A stretch of DNA of 64,000 nt. It comes from Phoronis australis. Lineage: Eukaryota; Phoronida; Phoronidae. The stretch covers positions 211,540 to 275,539 of the forward strand of contig NMRA01000402.1 of NCBI GenBank assembly GCA_002633005.1, read 5' to 3'. The translations under genes and the position numbers were made by a program. How positions within the stretch are numbered: the first letter of the stretch is position 1; each line of letters opens with the position of its first letter. The notes under the pieces were generated by a model. The model was not told the origin of the DNA, made no database searches, and saw only the letters and a program-made list of their open reading frames with translations. Shown here piece after piece: positions 48,744-61,899 of this stretch.

Positions 48744-51720
48744 GGGTTGAGATTTATCAAAGGTTACCCGACGCTACATTTGAATTATTTTACTGAGACG
48801 GCATTTTGTTGTACGTTATTCTCATCGATAATTAAAGAATTGTGAGTATACACCTGGCTCATCGTAATTTGTGCTATGAAATCATGTATCAAAAATTGAG
48901 TGTCTGCTGCAGTTATCACCACTAACGTTCATAATATCAACTAACTACATTTTACAACTTATAAAAACATACGTATATAAGCATTACCATACAGCAATTA
49001 TATGAATCGAAATATACACATACATACATAATATATATGCATGCTGCAGTACTTTTATTAAGTTCTACATACACAGAATCCGTGTAAACGATCACCCTCC
49101 TCATGCGAGCGCTAGCGGTCAGCGCACAAATGACTTGCCTCAGAATAACCGTCTCGCAAAGCATACAACTCCCCCACGTGAAAATGCATGACTCTATGTT
49201 ACCTTAAACTGGAGGTTCATAAACGTTCAGTACTTCCGTTTTTTCCAATAGGCACACTACACTCAAATGGAGTCCTTACCTCTCGTCATTATCCAGAATC
49301 TGAAAAAAAACAAAAGAAAAATCTTAACATTACCAAATTTAAGGCACCACTCATGATATTTGAAACTTAAATATGTTACGGATTCTTAATTGGTGAATTC
49401 ACATCGGAAAAATACCACCAAATATACCAAATTTGGCAGTATTCTCCCCAAAATTGCCACTTCCCTGCAAGTGCTAGAAAAATCTGATTGCAGATTCAGA
49501 ATGCTCGTTCTCTCTAAATTCTAAAAATGTGGTCATAGTACGCCCCTTATTAGCTGCTTTTTGACAGTTTTGATCTGTTTTGACAGCTACCTAAAATGGT
49601 ACCCGTTTTCTCAGACAGCAGGGGACAGTCACCATTTTGCATTAAAGGCTAAAAACTTGGCATTTCTCATTCGAAAACACACTCAAATAAGTTTCCTGAC
49701 AATTGTTTTCAACACATTCCTCAATCCACCCGCCAAACCTGACACGCCCTCTCTATTTAAATTCTAGGGACTACAAACTGTGGCTGCAGTCTAACTGTTC
49801 AGTGTTACCTCAGGTCTAAGTGCTTTTGTAGCTCACATAAAAATGAACGAGTGGGTCATGTTTGACGGCAGTTTTGTGGACTAAATGGGAAATGATTGTC
49901 ACAAGTGGTATTCAGTAGTTCTTTGAAGTCGTTTTAGGAAATAGAGTCTAAAAATTGGATGGACGTAACAAGGTAAAAACTCATGGCTTTGTTGAATTTC
50001 TTCATCTTGGAGAAACCCAATAGATTGTACTTTTTTCATGTATGGCGTGAGACAGGGTGCAAACAAGGGCTTTCATTCACCCAAACCAGTTGTAGCGTCA
50101 AAATCAGCCACTCGAACTGTGCTCTTTGAGCTCAGAATTCGGAGTCAGTTGATTTCCTGAGTAATCATGGATAGTTTCTGACAGATCCTATGATGTTAAT
50201 CGTGCGGAAATTTTTACCCCTACTCTGACTATGTTGGTCGTTTGTATGATTATCCATGGGCTCCGTGATCCCTGGCAGTCGTGCCGAAAATTGAGAATAG
50301 TACTTCTGGATAGCCCCTTCAATGGATGTCCCACAATATAGGAAACACAAAATAATAATACTGATAGCTATATGTACCCCAACATCAATTAATCTCAAAC
50401 CCCTGGTTAACAAGCAACTCAGCTGCTTCCTGCATGAACCAGAAATACAAAGCATTACTGTATGAACGTCCATTTTATGAGAGCACAAAGAAGCTATACC
50501 GATGTCATGGGCGGGAGTTGTATGTCTTGCGTCCGCTCTTGACTGACTTCGCCGGTTCTCAATGACCACTTTCAGCGAAAAAAGCGGTCGACGCTATGCC
50601 AGTTAAGTGCATTCCGGGCGCATTAACGAAGGCATGAAAATATGTTTGGTCAAATATGATTCATGACTTCACACTTGGAACCACCCAGATTCACACAAGA
50701 AAAATTACGAAGGCAATGAATCGATCATTACCAGTAGTTATGCGTTAGCCATTGGAAATTTGACAAGCGACTGAAGTTGTATTTGCAATCTATAAATGAG
50801 CACTGGATTTCTGTCCTACGACCATTAAAACGTTTCCCAAAGTGTCATTTTCTGCCAGTGAGTATTTATGCAGGCAGCATTCCTTATAAATTTTATTTTT
50901 TTCTGATCTGAGTCTCATAATAGTAGTTGTTTCATTAATATTCACTTAAACAATAATGCTTGAATAATATTTTTGAAAGCAATAAGGGTCAATCATCAAT
51001 TACCAGAAATAATGCATTTATAATGATTCACCTAAATAATTATGAAGAAAGACCGCCCTTTGTCCCATCTACAATAACAAAACGGAAAACAAAGTGACAC
51101 TGCATCACCATGAACAATGTGTTTTCATTAAATTAAATTCAACAACATGTAGAGGACTGGGGACTTGAAAAGCAATTAAGCTAGACAAGGATTTGAGGGC
51201 ACTGCACAACCCTGCTTTATACAATGTATGAACCATGTACCAAAGAATATAATCAACCCTCTTAACGCAGAAACTCTCGAAGAGAGGTTGCAATCAAGTG
51301 AATGGTCCATCCCAATGCCCCGTAAGCTTTCCCAACACTGAATTCACCGTCTTGGGAGTAGTTTCAGCGAGCCGAAACGTTGATTCAGTTTTCAAAATGT
51401 GAAAATCCCGGCAGCCATATTTCCAAGTCGCCGTCTACACCAAAACACACGAAAATTGCGTAAACCTATTCAACAGAAATTTACAGATATCTTACCATAC
51501 AAGCAAACGCTCTCACTCAAATACACAAAAATGAAGTGGACAATGCCACTTCGATTATGCTCGTGCTGTTTCGTGTGGTCACGCCCACGTTTTCAGTTAG
51601 TGGGCATGCGCTTTCGGAGTGTGAACGGACTATTGCAAAGCTCAAGTTAAAAGCATTACAACCAATTGCATGATTCAATCGATCGCCTTGTGGATGTCTT
51701 TCGTAGCATATTAACACATA
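48744..51720. other. Spacer with nothing supported
   Basis: AT-rich spacer between the collagen genes. The longest frame (50569-50165, minus, 134 codons) has one hydrophobic stretch (HIAISIIILCFLYC) but no family likeness, no splice partners and ordinary composition, so it is not called. Confidence 0.4.
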
Positions 51721-51734
51721 CTGTATAGGTGGTG

Positions 51735-53184
51735 GGCCAGGATTTGTAGGGCTTCTAGAAAATGATTTTTGTGAATACTTTAGGGGAGCAATTTTATTTT
51801 GGTGTTTTTAAATTCATTTACTAGAGTGTTTTCAAAATCTAAAAAGTTCCCGCATTTAAGTTGCACATTTCTGAAAATTTTAGTTTAAAGTTACATAATA
51901 ATCACCAAAGAGCTTATTGAACTTATATTTGTAAAAACAACAGTTTTGCCATCTTTTTTGTAAAACAAGAAATATGGTCCAATCAATGTCATTTTATTGA
52001 ACAATAATAAACTCACATTACATGTTCATTATTGTAGAGTAATTGTAAACAGTAAAATTTAAAAATTTTAAAGTGACAACGAGTGTCAGAAATACCAGCT
52101 AAGTCTGAATGTTACTAGGAGGTTATTCTGCATAACACAGAACACTTGAGACTGGACAAAATGTGTGCCTCAATGACTGAACTATTGGCTAATGGTGTAA
52201 AATATATCTTGTTTGCATAACACACCAGAAATATGTTATACAAAAACAATATAGTTGAATGATTTCTGTGAGTGTGCACACAAGACTATGAAAATAATAA
52301 ATTATTCTGACAGTGTTTAGCAAGCAGTGTGAGACAAACACATGACAATGATCAAAATATGTACTTTATATTACTAAATCAACAAATACAATTCACAGCT
52401 CACAATTCTTAATAGAAAAATAAAACGAAATAACGAGGTTGGAGACGTTTGCGGTCTATTTACGGTGGACTTGTCAAAGAACTATCCAATGCTATGCAGT
52501 CAGTGTTGCTGATGTTCCTACAATTGTCATTTTTGAACAGTTTGACCCAGAATTGTGGCACAAACTCAGTTTCCCTGCACACTTGTTCTTTTTGCACTTG
52601 CAGCGTACATCGTTTAATACTGCCAATGGAGCTGTGGGCATTGCCATCCATTTTAACTGCAAAGCTCCACCGCTAAGGAGCCAAATATGGCCGATAAGAG
52701 AGGGTACAGCACTGCACACTAGTCAAGCACTGAGTCCTTGTTTGGAGGCAGGCAGGATTCGGCCAAATGTTTGATTCAAAATATGTTATAATGGGCTGTG
52801 TTAATTAGTATCAGCAAGTGAATTATTGAACATTAGCCTTAATTCACTTTCGTCTCTCTTAGTTGGGCACAAACTGCATCAATGAGTACCTTCAAGACTT
52901 GTTTCATAAGACTGCTGTCCAAATAACTTCATGCACACCAGCTTTCTGAAGGACAGTTTCAAAATCGTGCTTTAGTTTTGAAAAGGAAATGACACCACGT
53001 GTTAGAAGCTTTGATTCAATGAACTCCAAACAAAACTGTAGAAACACACCTCTGAAAACTATGGATTCTTCAGTTTTCACAATCTTTGCCTTTCTATTTT
53101 TATAGCATGATGATCTGTGGTACTTCGCTTCTTAAGCCACAAGGTATTTACCTTTGAATTTCATTTGCATATTCAAGTCTCTGG
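51735..53184. mobile_element. Transposon R2, copy 2 (inverted and truncated)
   Basis: Begins with the terminal repeat in the form ataggtggtgggccagg, continues with gtgaatactttaggggagcaattttattttgg, and follows the right half of 3152-6309 in reverse, including the Cys-rich relic (52440-52780). The likeness stops near 53184, where R4 copy 3 begins at once. The missing half includes the other terminal repeat. Confidence 0.7.
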
Positions 53185-53554
53185 TTTGTGGACTTGTGGA
53201 AACACCGATTGTAATTTCTAATCATGCTGTTTTAGTCTTATAACTAAGTCAATTTTCGGTTTTAATACAAATCGAGAGTGAGCTTGACGTTGAATTCTCA
53301 ATATCATCGAAAATAAATAGGGATCTTTTCATGCAACGCCCCTAACTTAAGGACTAATTCCCCATTTATTTTCATTGAATTCGGGGCTCAGTTTTTAGTT
53401 ATGTTATTAGAAAAATTCAGTTGTCATGAAGGAACTCAAAATAAAGGTGAAATGATAGAAAAAGATTACATCTGTGAGTAAACAAAGACCCAGATAGGCA
53501 AAAGATTTAGGGAAATTAGTCGAGTCCCTGTTTGGTACTGTTTCATGCAACCGG
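53185..53554. mobile_element. MITE family R4, copy 3 (left end missing)
   Basis: Starts inside the element (gtggacttgtggaaacaccgattg) and ends with the intact tgtttcatgcaaccgg. It abuts the broken end of R2 copy 2. Confidence 0.6.
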
Positions 53555-54278
53555 GAACAGGGGCTCGTTTCTGAATGCTTAAGTCCACACATTTGTCTAT
53601 GTTAAGTCCAAAATTCGGGCAAAGTTAAGATCGAAGGCGAAAAATTTGAAAAAGAATCATTAACACAAGGTCGGTTTTTCGGTCTTTTTACTTAAGTCGG
53701 TTTTCGAAGGGGATCTAACAACAATTTCGCCACCTTTTGCGAATTTACAAAACTGATCGAGGAGTTGTGTGCTTATTGCTTTAAAAGGATGTTGTGCTGT
53801 TTACCACAAAAATGAAACACAGACAGAGAACCCACTCCAGAAATTTTGACAAAATAAAGCGCTGGTCCTACATGTAAGTTTATAAGGAACTCAAAGTAAT
53901 CATCTGGAGTAAATGCTGCTACCTTACCAAACACTGACTTTTTCTAGAAGACAACTGCATACATGTAAGATCTCAAATTCAAGTCTTCAAACACGTGGTA
54001 GCAAGAAATACAAACTCAAGATTTGCTGCCGAGGAGAATGGTAGCTCCAACTGAAGATATCGAAATTTCAGTATTTTTTATCTAAGCAGCCCTCATAGAC
54101 GGCCTCATTTCCTCTTCTCAAGAGAGACGAGTGTAGTGTAGAGTCAATGACGTGTCTTTTTGTTGGTCCACCCGTACCATTTATTACACGCATGATCAGT
54201 TGTTTATTGTGCAAACACAAATCCGCGCTAGTAATTGATGTCATAAGTGCCTACGCCTCATGTGTGCCTAATGTGTGC

Positions 54279-54286
54279 TATAAAAA
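54279..54286 (+). promoter_or_regulatory. TATA box of collagen gene B
   Basis: TATAAAAA, 50 bases before the ATG at 54329, matching the geometry in gene A. Confidence 0.65.
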
Positions 54287-54328
54287 CTACTTTACTAAGC
54301 ACAGCCTGGAATATCGCGACAATACGCA

Positions 54329-57300
54329 ATGTCATTCGTACACGTTAGCATCGTGCTGTTCGCCTGCTTCTGGGCTGTCGAATCCAGTCCTCTGTCAACT
54401 GAAGAAAGAAACAATCTGAAGATGGCGTTGAAAGACGTCATAATCAAGATAGACGCTCTAGAAGCAAGAATTGGGGTCCTTCATAAGAGAGACGAGGTAA
54501 CGGTTCTGTTGACGTATCTCCAGCTGTCATTAATCAGCACTGTGAAAGGGATATGGCATGAATGGTTTATTTTTTATCTATCACAAAGTGCCACGATGTG
54601 CTAATAGATTGAATGCATTTCAGAGTTCCGCTGGCGCTTCTCAACGATCTGCGCGTGCTGCAGTGAATTGTAAGTATGGTCTTATTGAAAAACAGCCACT
54701 TGCTTTTGCATTACATACTGAATTTTTTACATTTAATCTTAACGCCCATAGATCTTGTACTATGCACTCAAAAATCTGTTCAAATTTGCGGCCTGTCTTT
54801 TCCTGCTTCAAGACTAATAGGATATTCAGCAAAAGTGCGCTACATTTGTTCAATTCAATGTCACTGTGTAACCATGTACTGTTTAAAAATACCGTGTGGT
54901 GACAAATGTTGCTATAATGGTCTATGGTATTGCTGTACAGGGGCGGATCCAGGATTTTGAGATAGGGGGGCCAGGGCAGAGTATTAGCCAGGGTTTTACC
55001 CGTCAGACATTCGCACCCCCGAACTGCCAAATGGAACCTGTGGGAATTTTAGGGGGACCATGGCCCTCTTGCCTCCCCCTCTAAATCCGCCACTGTTCTA
55101 GGCCCTTTGGACACAAACAGTGAAAAACCCGCCACCGCCATAAGTTGATTTTGGGATGAGGCGAACATTTTTATGAGCATGAAATTTAAAGGACGCATTT
55201 GCTTGCATGAGGTCCTTTACAACAGGCTCTTTTTTGAGACAACGTCAGACTATCGGCTGGAAACAGTGACAGAATGTTGTCTTTCAGGTGCAACAGCCCC
55301 AGTTGAAACGCCTTGTGAACTTCCCACTCAGGCCTTCTGCGGTTGTAACAAATGTCCCGCAGGCCCACCCGGCAAGGAAGGTAGTGCCGGAGAGACGGGA
55401 CCGGCTGGACCCGAGGGCCAACCAGGGGTTACTCCCGAGGAAATAGAGAAGGCATTGACGAACGTAGTGAGCGGCATTAAGATAGGTACACTAAGGCAGT
55501 GCTGACCGTAACAGCCCTGTAGTAGTCTGATAGGTGCCATTTGGAAGTTGTTTCACGAAGCCGTTATGTGAATGACGGTAGCCTTTAAGGAGCTTACAGT
55601 TATTAACGAGATAACATTAATTACATAACACAAAATACATAAAAACAAAAACCGAGTAAGAAATACATGTATTACAATGATACAAATGTCAAATATAAAT
55701 AATCTTATAGATGAGAAACACTGATTAATGACTGGTAATACAATGAATAGTTGAGCGTCTTTTGCGTACAAAGGAGTCTACAATTTAACAAAAAAAAATG
55801 TTTAACATTTATTCAGTCATTCTTACATATATTATAAACAAACGGTAGAATGCAACTGGGACAAATACGGACAATGTCAATATCATGTGATTTTCCAGTC
55901 ACCTTTGGCCACAAAATATTTCCAGTCTTCGGCAGACAAAAGTATCATAGATTTCTCAAGTTTGTAATATTCAAATATTTGTGTTTTTTGGAAATTGAAA
56001 CAGGGCATTTGGCAAATCTCTGGCGGTATATGTGATTCTTACATAAGGTTATAATTAAGTCCAAAATTTTGGTCCTGTGAATGTGCCGAAAATAATGTCC
56101 TCAATACATAAAGACATATTAATTCTTTGAATTATCCAATAAAATATATACTTATAGGGAGGACCAAAAAGATTGCAAACATTTACGCCACCAACCCAAA
56201 CGAAGAATTTTCTCGTGTTCTTCCCCTCAAAAACTGCACATACATTATGTGAAACGGCCACTCCAATTTGCAAGAAAAAAGTGTTAGTGTTAAGGATTCT
56301 ATGTGTCAAAGGAGTTTGAAACCACTTTAATTTTGAATCATTCCTTAAGTTAATAGCACGACCGTGGCCTTTCTTCCACCACTCGTCAGTAGCCAACGAA
56401 GTACTTAAACTGTCTCCCTTTTATCAAATTTTGAATTTTTGAACAATTGGTTAACCAAAGCCTTGTTAACAAATTCTCCAGTCCTCGGCGAAATTGAGAT
56501 ACGTGAAAGTATTTGCTGGATGCTCTGAAAAGTAACTTTTATTTTTTCTTACTTTAAGATATTCGTGTAATTTTATCCTCAAGCCGTGAAATTCCGTGAA
56601 ATGTGGAGAAAAGCCGCGTACTCTAAAGAATTGATCATACGTCATCAGGTCTCCTTGTAAGCCTAAAACGTCATAAGCATACACACAGTTATGGTCATGC
56701 CACTTTCCATAATACAAGTACATGTATCTATTGCCTACAAAAAGCTTGGAATTGCACCATAATAAAGATCTCACTTCTTTAACAATAACACTGTAACACT
56801 CTTATATAGACTGCACGAACCAGCGAATTCATTTCAGTTTCAGTAATATAAAGCTGGCCAGTATTATACAACAGTGGATCGCTTTATTTATAATTCGAGA
56901 GATTTCTTCCACGCGGAGGCACGGTAGTGTTTCAAATGCATTGTGGCTCTGTTGTCGATTTGTATCTAGCAGATGTTTTTACAAACTCAAGACAGTTCAA
57001 TATTTCAGTGCTCATATCACACTGCTGGCCAACTCTTTCTTCGCTGGCAACGTCACTGTATCTATCTCCATTGGTCGTTAAAGTGATCTGTGCACCCTGG
57101 GAGCATCAGCAAACACTAAAAACAGTCGAGCTGATCACGACTTTTTTATGATCACTTTCGCTAGAAATTCGCTGAGAATGGTTATGAAATCACATCCAAC
57201 AGAACGTAAAACTGCTGTGCAGATCGATCAGTAAAGTACTCAATTATTACACTTGTTTGACTTTGCCGGTTTCGCATGGTCAACCGGCTAAGGCATCGGA

Positions 57301-58948
57301 TTGGTTCGCGATTACGACTTGCGGCTTAAAGACCAATCATATGTCTTTGCCGATTAACCAGGCGAAACCCGCGAAGATAGTCACGTGCAAAAAATGTCGA
57401 CGTTTATTGTAGAGGTGTCGCATCCTTTTGATGATTACTACTTCGCACATCGCCACGAGAATGGTGCCGTTTTTGTGCGCTGGGGACGATCCGTTTGCCC
57501 TGATTCTTCGCAGCTTATTTACGACGGTAGGTACACTTATCAAAATGGAACACCATTTATAAAATCAACACAGACGGGTGTGAGAAGGCCTAGAAAATGG
57601 TGGGTGCAGGGAGTAAGCGAGGGTAAGGGGAAGCACTTCAAGAAACCTTTGTTTCATTGGTAAAGGAACGAACTGTGGACGACATTACCGGTTAACAATT
57701 TAACCCTTCCATTTATATAGGCTCTCCCAAACACAAGCTGATCCAGTTTAAGAGGATATTTAGGACAAAATCGGAGAGTCGATATTATCCAAAATCAAAC
57801 CGTTGTTGCTGCCATAAATGAAGCAGAAGGCATTGTTTTGGTTATTGTTTGAAGTAAAAGTTGTTGGCGTGCTTATTTCCATTTTTTTATTAATAGTATC
57901 ATGGAAATTAATCTGCTTTCGAATCAAAATACATCATTTTTGCAATAATTTAGACCGAAATTGCTGCAACATACCGTTAGTTTTATTTTTCAAATTATAC
58001 AGGAGAAAATTTCAAAGTTGATATAACTTTATATTAGTCGTGATATTTCGGAGATTTCGTAAACGTTTATCATAATTCTGACACATTTCATTTCCAATAA
58101 CCAAGCCGGAAATGGCTAAAGCGATCAGCGCCATATTGAGGCTTGAGGACGAGGCTAGGGAAGGGCACGTTCGAATGAGAGAAAAATTGTCGGCATTGTC
58201 AAAAAGATTGCCACAAGATGACCTCAGGCAGTGTGTTTACGTATGTTTCCAAGTCACCACGGAAGTTGTCACGAGTGTGAGGTGTAGGTACATGTATGAC
58301 TTTGGTGGACTAAACTTGAGAAGGATGAGTAGAGAATTTTGATGAAAGATGAATATGGGGACACATTGGTAGAAGCAGTATGGAAAAATGAAGACAAATA
58401 TTTCTTTTCTGTAGAATATTTATTTAGTTAAACCATGACAATTTTCTTTAACAGGCCATGTTGCTGGAGCTCACTACACTCACGCAGGCGGAGGAAAGGA
58501 TAAAATCTGTTTGCCAAAAGATCCGATGTACGGGAAAAAATTGGAAGGTTTCCAATCAGCGGGATATATTTACGGAACTGAATACGAAGTATCGGGCTTC
58601 AACCCATTCTCCGACAAAAACACGGAAGGTCAGAATCTCCACGACGCTAATGCTGTCTGCGCCGTTTGTCTCGCGGTTTCTCGCTCAAGTCAAGTGATGA
58701 TCCCAGGACGCATGGAATGTCCAAACGGCTGGGTTCAAGAGTACCAGGGTTACCTGATGTCAGAGCAGATTGGACACCAGAGAAGTAGTTACAACTGCGT
58801 GGATAATGCTCCTGAAGTACACAAATCAACATACGGTAATCAAAATGGGGCTCTCTGGTACCTCGTTGAAACCACATGCGGAGGTGTATTGCCATGTAAT
58901 CCGTTTGTGTCGGGCGCAGAACTCACGTGTACCGTATGTACAAAGTGA
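54329..58948 (+). CDS. Short-chain collagen C4-like secreted protein, gene B (5 exons, 339 aa)
   Basis: Exons 54329-54496, 54624-54669, 55288-55485, 57413-57526 and 58455-58948 join in phase to 1020 nt. Exon 1 has the same length (168 nt) as in gene A and encodes a signal peptide (MSFVHVSIVLFACFWAVESS) and a coiled coil (LKDVIIKIDALEARIGVLHK). Exon 2 is short and lacks the RKR site of gene A. Exon 3 has the Cys cluster (FCGCNKCPAG) and seven Gly-X-Y triplets (GPPGKEGSAGETGPAGPEG). Exons 4-5 carry FVRWGRSVCPDSSQLIYDG, AGAHYTHAGGG, YIYGTEYE and CTVCTK. All intron phases equal those of gene A (0,1,1,1). Known family: invertebrate short-chain, spongin-like collagen, secreted to the matrix. The C-terminal domain is strongly alike between A and B, while exons 1-3 have drifted. 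Confidence 0.85.
54939..55093. mobile_element. hAT-like MITE, copy 2, in collagen gene B intron 2
   Basis: Begins CAGGGGCGGATCCAGGATTT and ends AAATCCGCCACTG, an imperfect inverse of the start. The inner words attcgcacccccgaactgcc match 24086-24394. No clear 8-bp target duplication. Confidence 0.65.
56460..56774 (-). mobile_element. LINE fragment (polymerase 3' domain), minus strand
   Basis: A 102-codon frame reads NSKLFVGNRYMYLYYGKW, YDVLGLQGDLMTYDQFFR and HFTEFHGLRIKLHEYL. This order (short basic start, W, D[LV]L...G.[FL]..[FY][DE].F, NF..[FY].GL) is typical of the region after the RT core in Jockey/CR1-type LINEs. It lies within intron 3 of collagen gene B, antisense to it. The neighbouring frame at 56055-56396 shows no such likeness. 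Confidence 0.55.
57267..57370. repeat. Small inverted-repeat element just upstream of collagen gene B exon 4
   Basis: gtttcgcatggtcaaccggc and gccgattaaccaggcgaaac are imperfect inverse copies 70 bp apart. The inside has A-box-like (tggtcaaccggctaaggc) and B-box-like (ggttcgcgatt) words, so it may be tRNA-derived. It ends about 40 bp before the exon acceptor. Confidence 0.35.
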
Positions 58949-58974
58949 GTGCCCTGAAATTTCTGTATCAGCTA

Positions 58975-58980
58975 AATAAA
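58975..58980 (+). terminator. Polyadenylation signal AATAAA of collagen gene B
   Basis: Stands 27 bases after the stop codon; the intervening bases match those in gene A. Confidence 0.6.
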
Positions 58981-60036
58981 CGGCTACTAATACAGCAGTA
59001 ATAAAAGCACAACTGCTTTTTCGTGACTACTTTCGCAATGACACATCAGGGCCGGGCGGAAGAAAAACATCGAGTGGTCCTAAGTTTTGAATTTCTCCCT
59101 ATCACCACCACTTGCACCCACTGGTCGCGCCTCCCGCCTCTAGCCACCGGATTTTTCTGTTTGTGAGGGGTCAACTTGGCTACCTGTATTTCAACGAGAT
59201 TTTACGAGAAAGGGTGACTCTTGCAACTGCATAAGTAACACGCGTTCAAACGTTCATGGTGGTAGTTTGACTGTAAGGGAGGCATTTTTATGAAACATAT
59301 GTACACTTCATCATGGTACCGGTAAGGTGTACTGACAAAATCACATCTTTGAGACCATAAAGGTAATTTTATGACCGCGGGCTTCGAAATACAGAAAAAG
59401 AAAGGGGAGGAGTAGCCAGCCAGCTGGCTGTATCAAGACTATCGTCAAAATATATATATTTAGTACACAGCTTTGTACCAAGGCTAGGGGAGGAGTAGTA
59501 TCATGTGAGGATTTAGTAAACACAGGACAACATTACTGGGTTATGCCCTCCTGGAAGACGGTCTCGGAAACTTCTGTTAAAATTAAATTGTTTTGTATTG
59601 TATTGTATTTCGGATAGCGAGAATTAGGCCTAAGCTGACGATTCAGTTCATTAGGGACCTGCTCGTTAGAACAGGGTCATAACTAGCACAGAACACAGAG
59701 GGACAAATTAATGCTCCCCCAATAATTTGTTGGCATCAGTGTGAAATTGTGGCGACCGGTATACATGTAGGCTTAGGGTTGAGGCAGTCGGGAAATGAAT
59801 CAGGGCACAGCGAAACATGCACACGCACATGCAGAAGAGAGAAGCTTTTCTAGAAAGAACATTTTCACTATTACCAGTGATGGATTTACCTTTTTTGTCC
59901 TCTTGCCAGGCCATGTTTTGGTAGAGAGTGTCATTTTTTGCAGTGTGAATCGTCTACATGTACTTCTACAGTCCGAAAAATAAGTGGTGTACACAAATGT
60001 CCATAGCCAGTATATCCAGATTTAAGAGGAGGCAAT
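58981..60036. other. Spacer with nothing recognised
   Basis: No frame with coding likeness and no repeat shared with the rest of the window. Confidence 0.35.
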
Positions 60037-60103
60037 GTGGCCTGGTTGATAAGTGCCCGCTTTCTTTACTCAAGGTCGCGGGTTCGAGTCCCACCAGGTC
60101 ACA
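60037..60103 (+). tRNA. tRNA-like sequence (pseudogene or SINE head)
   Basis: The seven end bases gtggcct pair with aggtcac (one G-T), and the B box ggttcgagtcc is perfect. The D arm is shortened and the anticodon arm does not pair, so no anticodon can be read. It is followed by an AT-rich tail, which suggests a SINE or an old pseudogene. Confidence 0.45.
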
Positions 60104-61840
60104 CTGCTAAACCCTTGAGCCAGGTTTCTAGCTCTTCAGCTCGGTTTTAACCATATATTAATAAAGCATAAAAATATTTCCAGGTGATCAGTGCAATAGG
60201 CCCACATGCGAGGCCTGCGCACGTCTGGTACAACGTGTATCAGACCACCTGCAACTATTTTTTATATATCCAGATTTACAAATCTAAGAAGATACTACAT
60301 TTCTCTTGGTACTCCTCTCTGGCAAACTAAGGGATAACAAGTCATCCGTCACTCTGTTTTCACGTATTTTGAAATTGCACTTATCATAACGAGCCTCATG
60401 GATAGGGGTCCTGACTGTAGCATCAACATACTTAGGAGTCTAGCCATTGGAGGTGGCCCGTTGATTCATGACCACCGTCTTTTTCTATTTTACATTCATA
60501 CATTTTCTTCCTAAGGGGACGATCACGGAAGGAGCGCCAATTATAGAATCCAATATCTTCCTTTTCAAGTTTTTTTAATTGTACAACCTGTTAAATCAAG
60601 AAAAGTCGCCATACAGCGGATGATTGATTCAACTGCCACTCTTCTCCATTTTTAAACTTTCATTTCAAGGGTCTTTCTTGGAAAAGCAGCCCGGACAATT
60701 GCACTTATGTCAGTGTCCGCTACTCATGTGGAGAAGTAGATGAAATTTCAAATTGGTCGAAGAAACACAGAACATCTTCATGTGAAACACAGCCGCATCA
60801 ACACGTGCGCCTCTAACAACCGAAATGTGAAATTGTATTGAACAAAGCAATACTAGTGACTCACATTGAAAAAAATGGCAGTTTGAACAACCTGAAGATC
60901 AATGTTTTTGAATTACACAAAACGGTGATTTTATAACTTTAAAATATCGAAACTTTTCCCAAAGAATTGTATTACTTTTGAATGTCGTCATTATCAAATC
61001 ATTGTTGATGAAGAGATTTTAACTCATACTACTACTAGAATAAACCAAGTCCAACAGGACAAAGAATTTCTTTTGGGAGGGTACCCCCTAAACCCCGTGG
61101 AATGCCTCGTCTTGCATGCTTTGCCGGTTGGCCCTCAAGTATTTGAGAGAGCATGCTTTGGGAATTGCCTAAACATTCCTTGCAATGAATTAGAAATGAA
61201 AAAGTCTAACTTGTGTCCCTCTACGCTGAAAAGGTGGTTTAGCCAAACGGAGGCGCAATGTGCAAATTTTGCGTCGTTCACGACATATTAGGATATGCCG
61301 CAGCAAACACAAAATGTACGCTGTGTGTCTTTAGTTGTTTTTGGCACCAACACACACACGCGCACATCCACATTCGTACACATATGTGGTAGCATATTGT
61401 CTTCATTCTGTTGTGTCGTTCGGTTGTGTCGGAACACAAGACCGGTGCATGCCAGTTTCCACTGTGCCCCACCTAACAGGGCTAAGGGAGCTGGGCTTTC
61501 TAATATTATTGAGAAGGGTTTCCGAATGTCCATGGACGGTTTTTTTGCTTTATTGAAACATAAGTATGAGACAATGCAATAGTAGTACAAACGATTATCC
61601 CCAAAAACGAATGGTATCTAGGCTAAAATATCATTTTTGCGAAAAAATATTACAATTAGTATTAGAACAGAGAAAATAACGAAGCCAAGCGGAAAACAAA
61701 AAGGAAAACAAAAACAAAAATCTCTACACAGCGTAGTAATAAAATCAATTGCTTACTTTGACATTTAAAACTTAAATTACGAAGAATTTGGAGTAATATA
61801 ACATTACAGTTATACAAGTGATTTTTTCATGGACACATTC
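60104..61840. other. Spacer with nothing recognised
   Basis: Contains a short CACA/CGCA-rich stretch near 61350-61375. No gene supported. Confidence 0.35.
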
Positions 61841-61899
61841 CTATGGCAGATTTAAATGAAACTTGACATAGAGGTAAGTGACGTATTGCAACGGCATTA

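Noticed and set aside
50165-50569. 134-codon minus-strand frame with a hydrophobic stretch
   Set aside because: No family likeness, no promoter or polyadenylation signal and no splice partner; such lengths arise by chance in a 64-kb window.
58112-58342. 76-codon frame in collagen gene B intron 4 (MAKAISAILRLEDEAREGHV)
   Set aside because: The first 39 residues could be a helical exon, but no acceptor or donor in phase with the collagen exons was found, and gene A has no counterpart.
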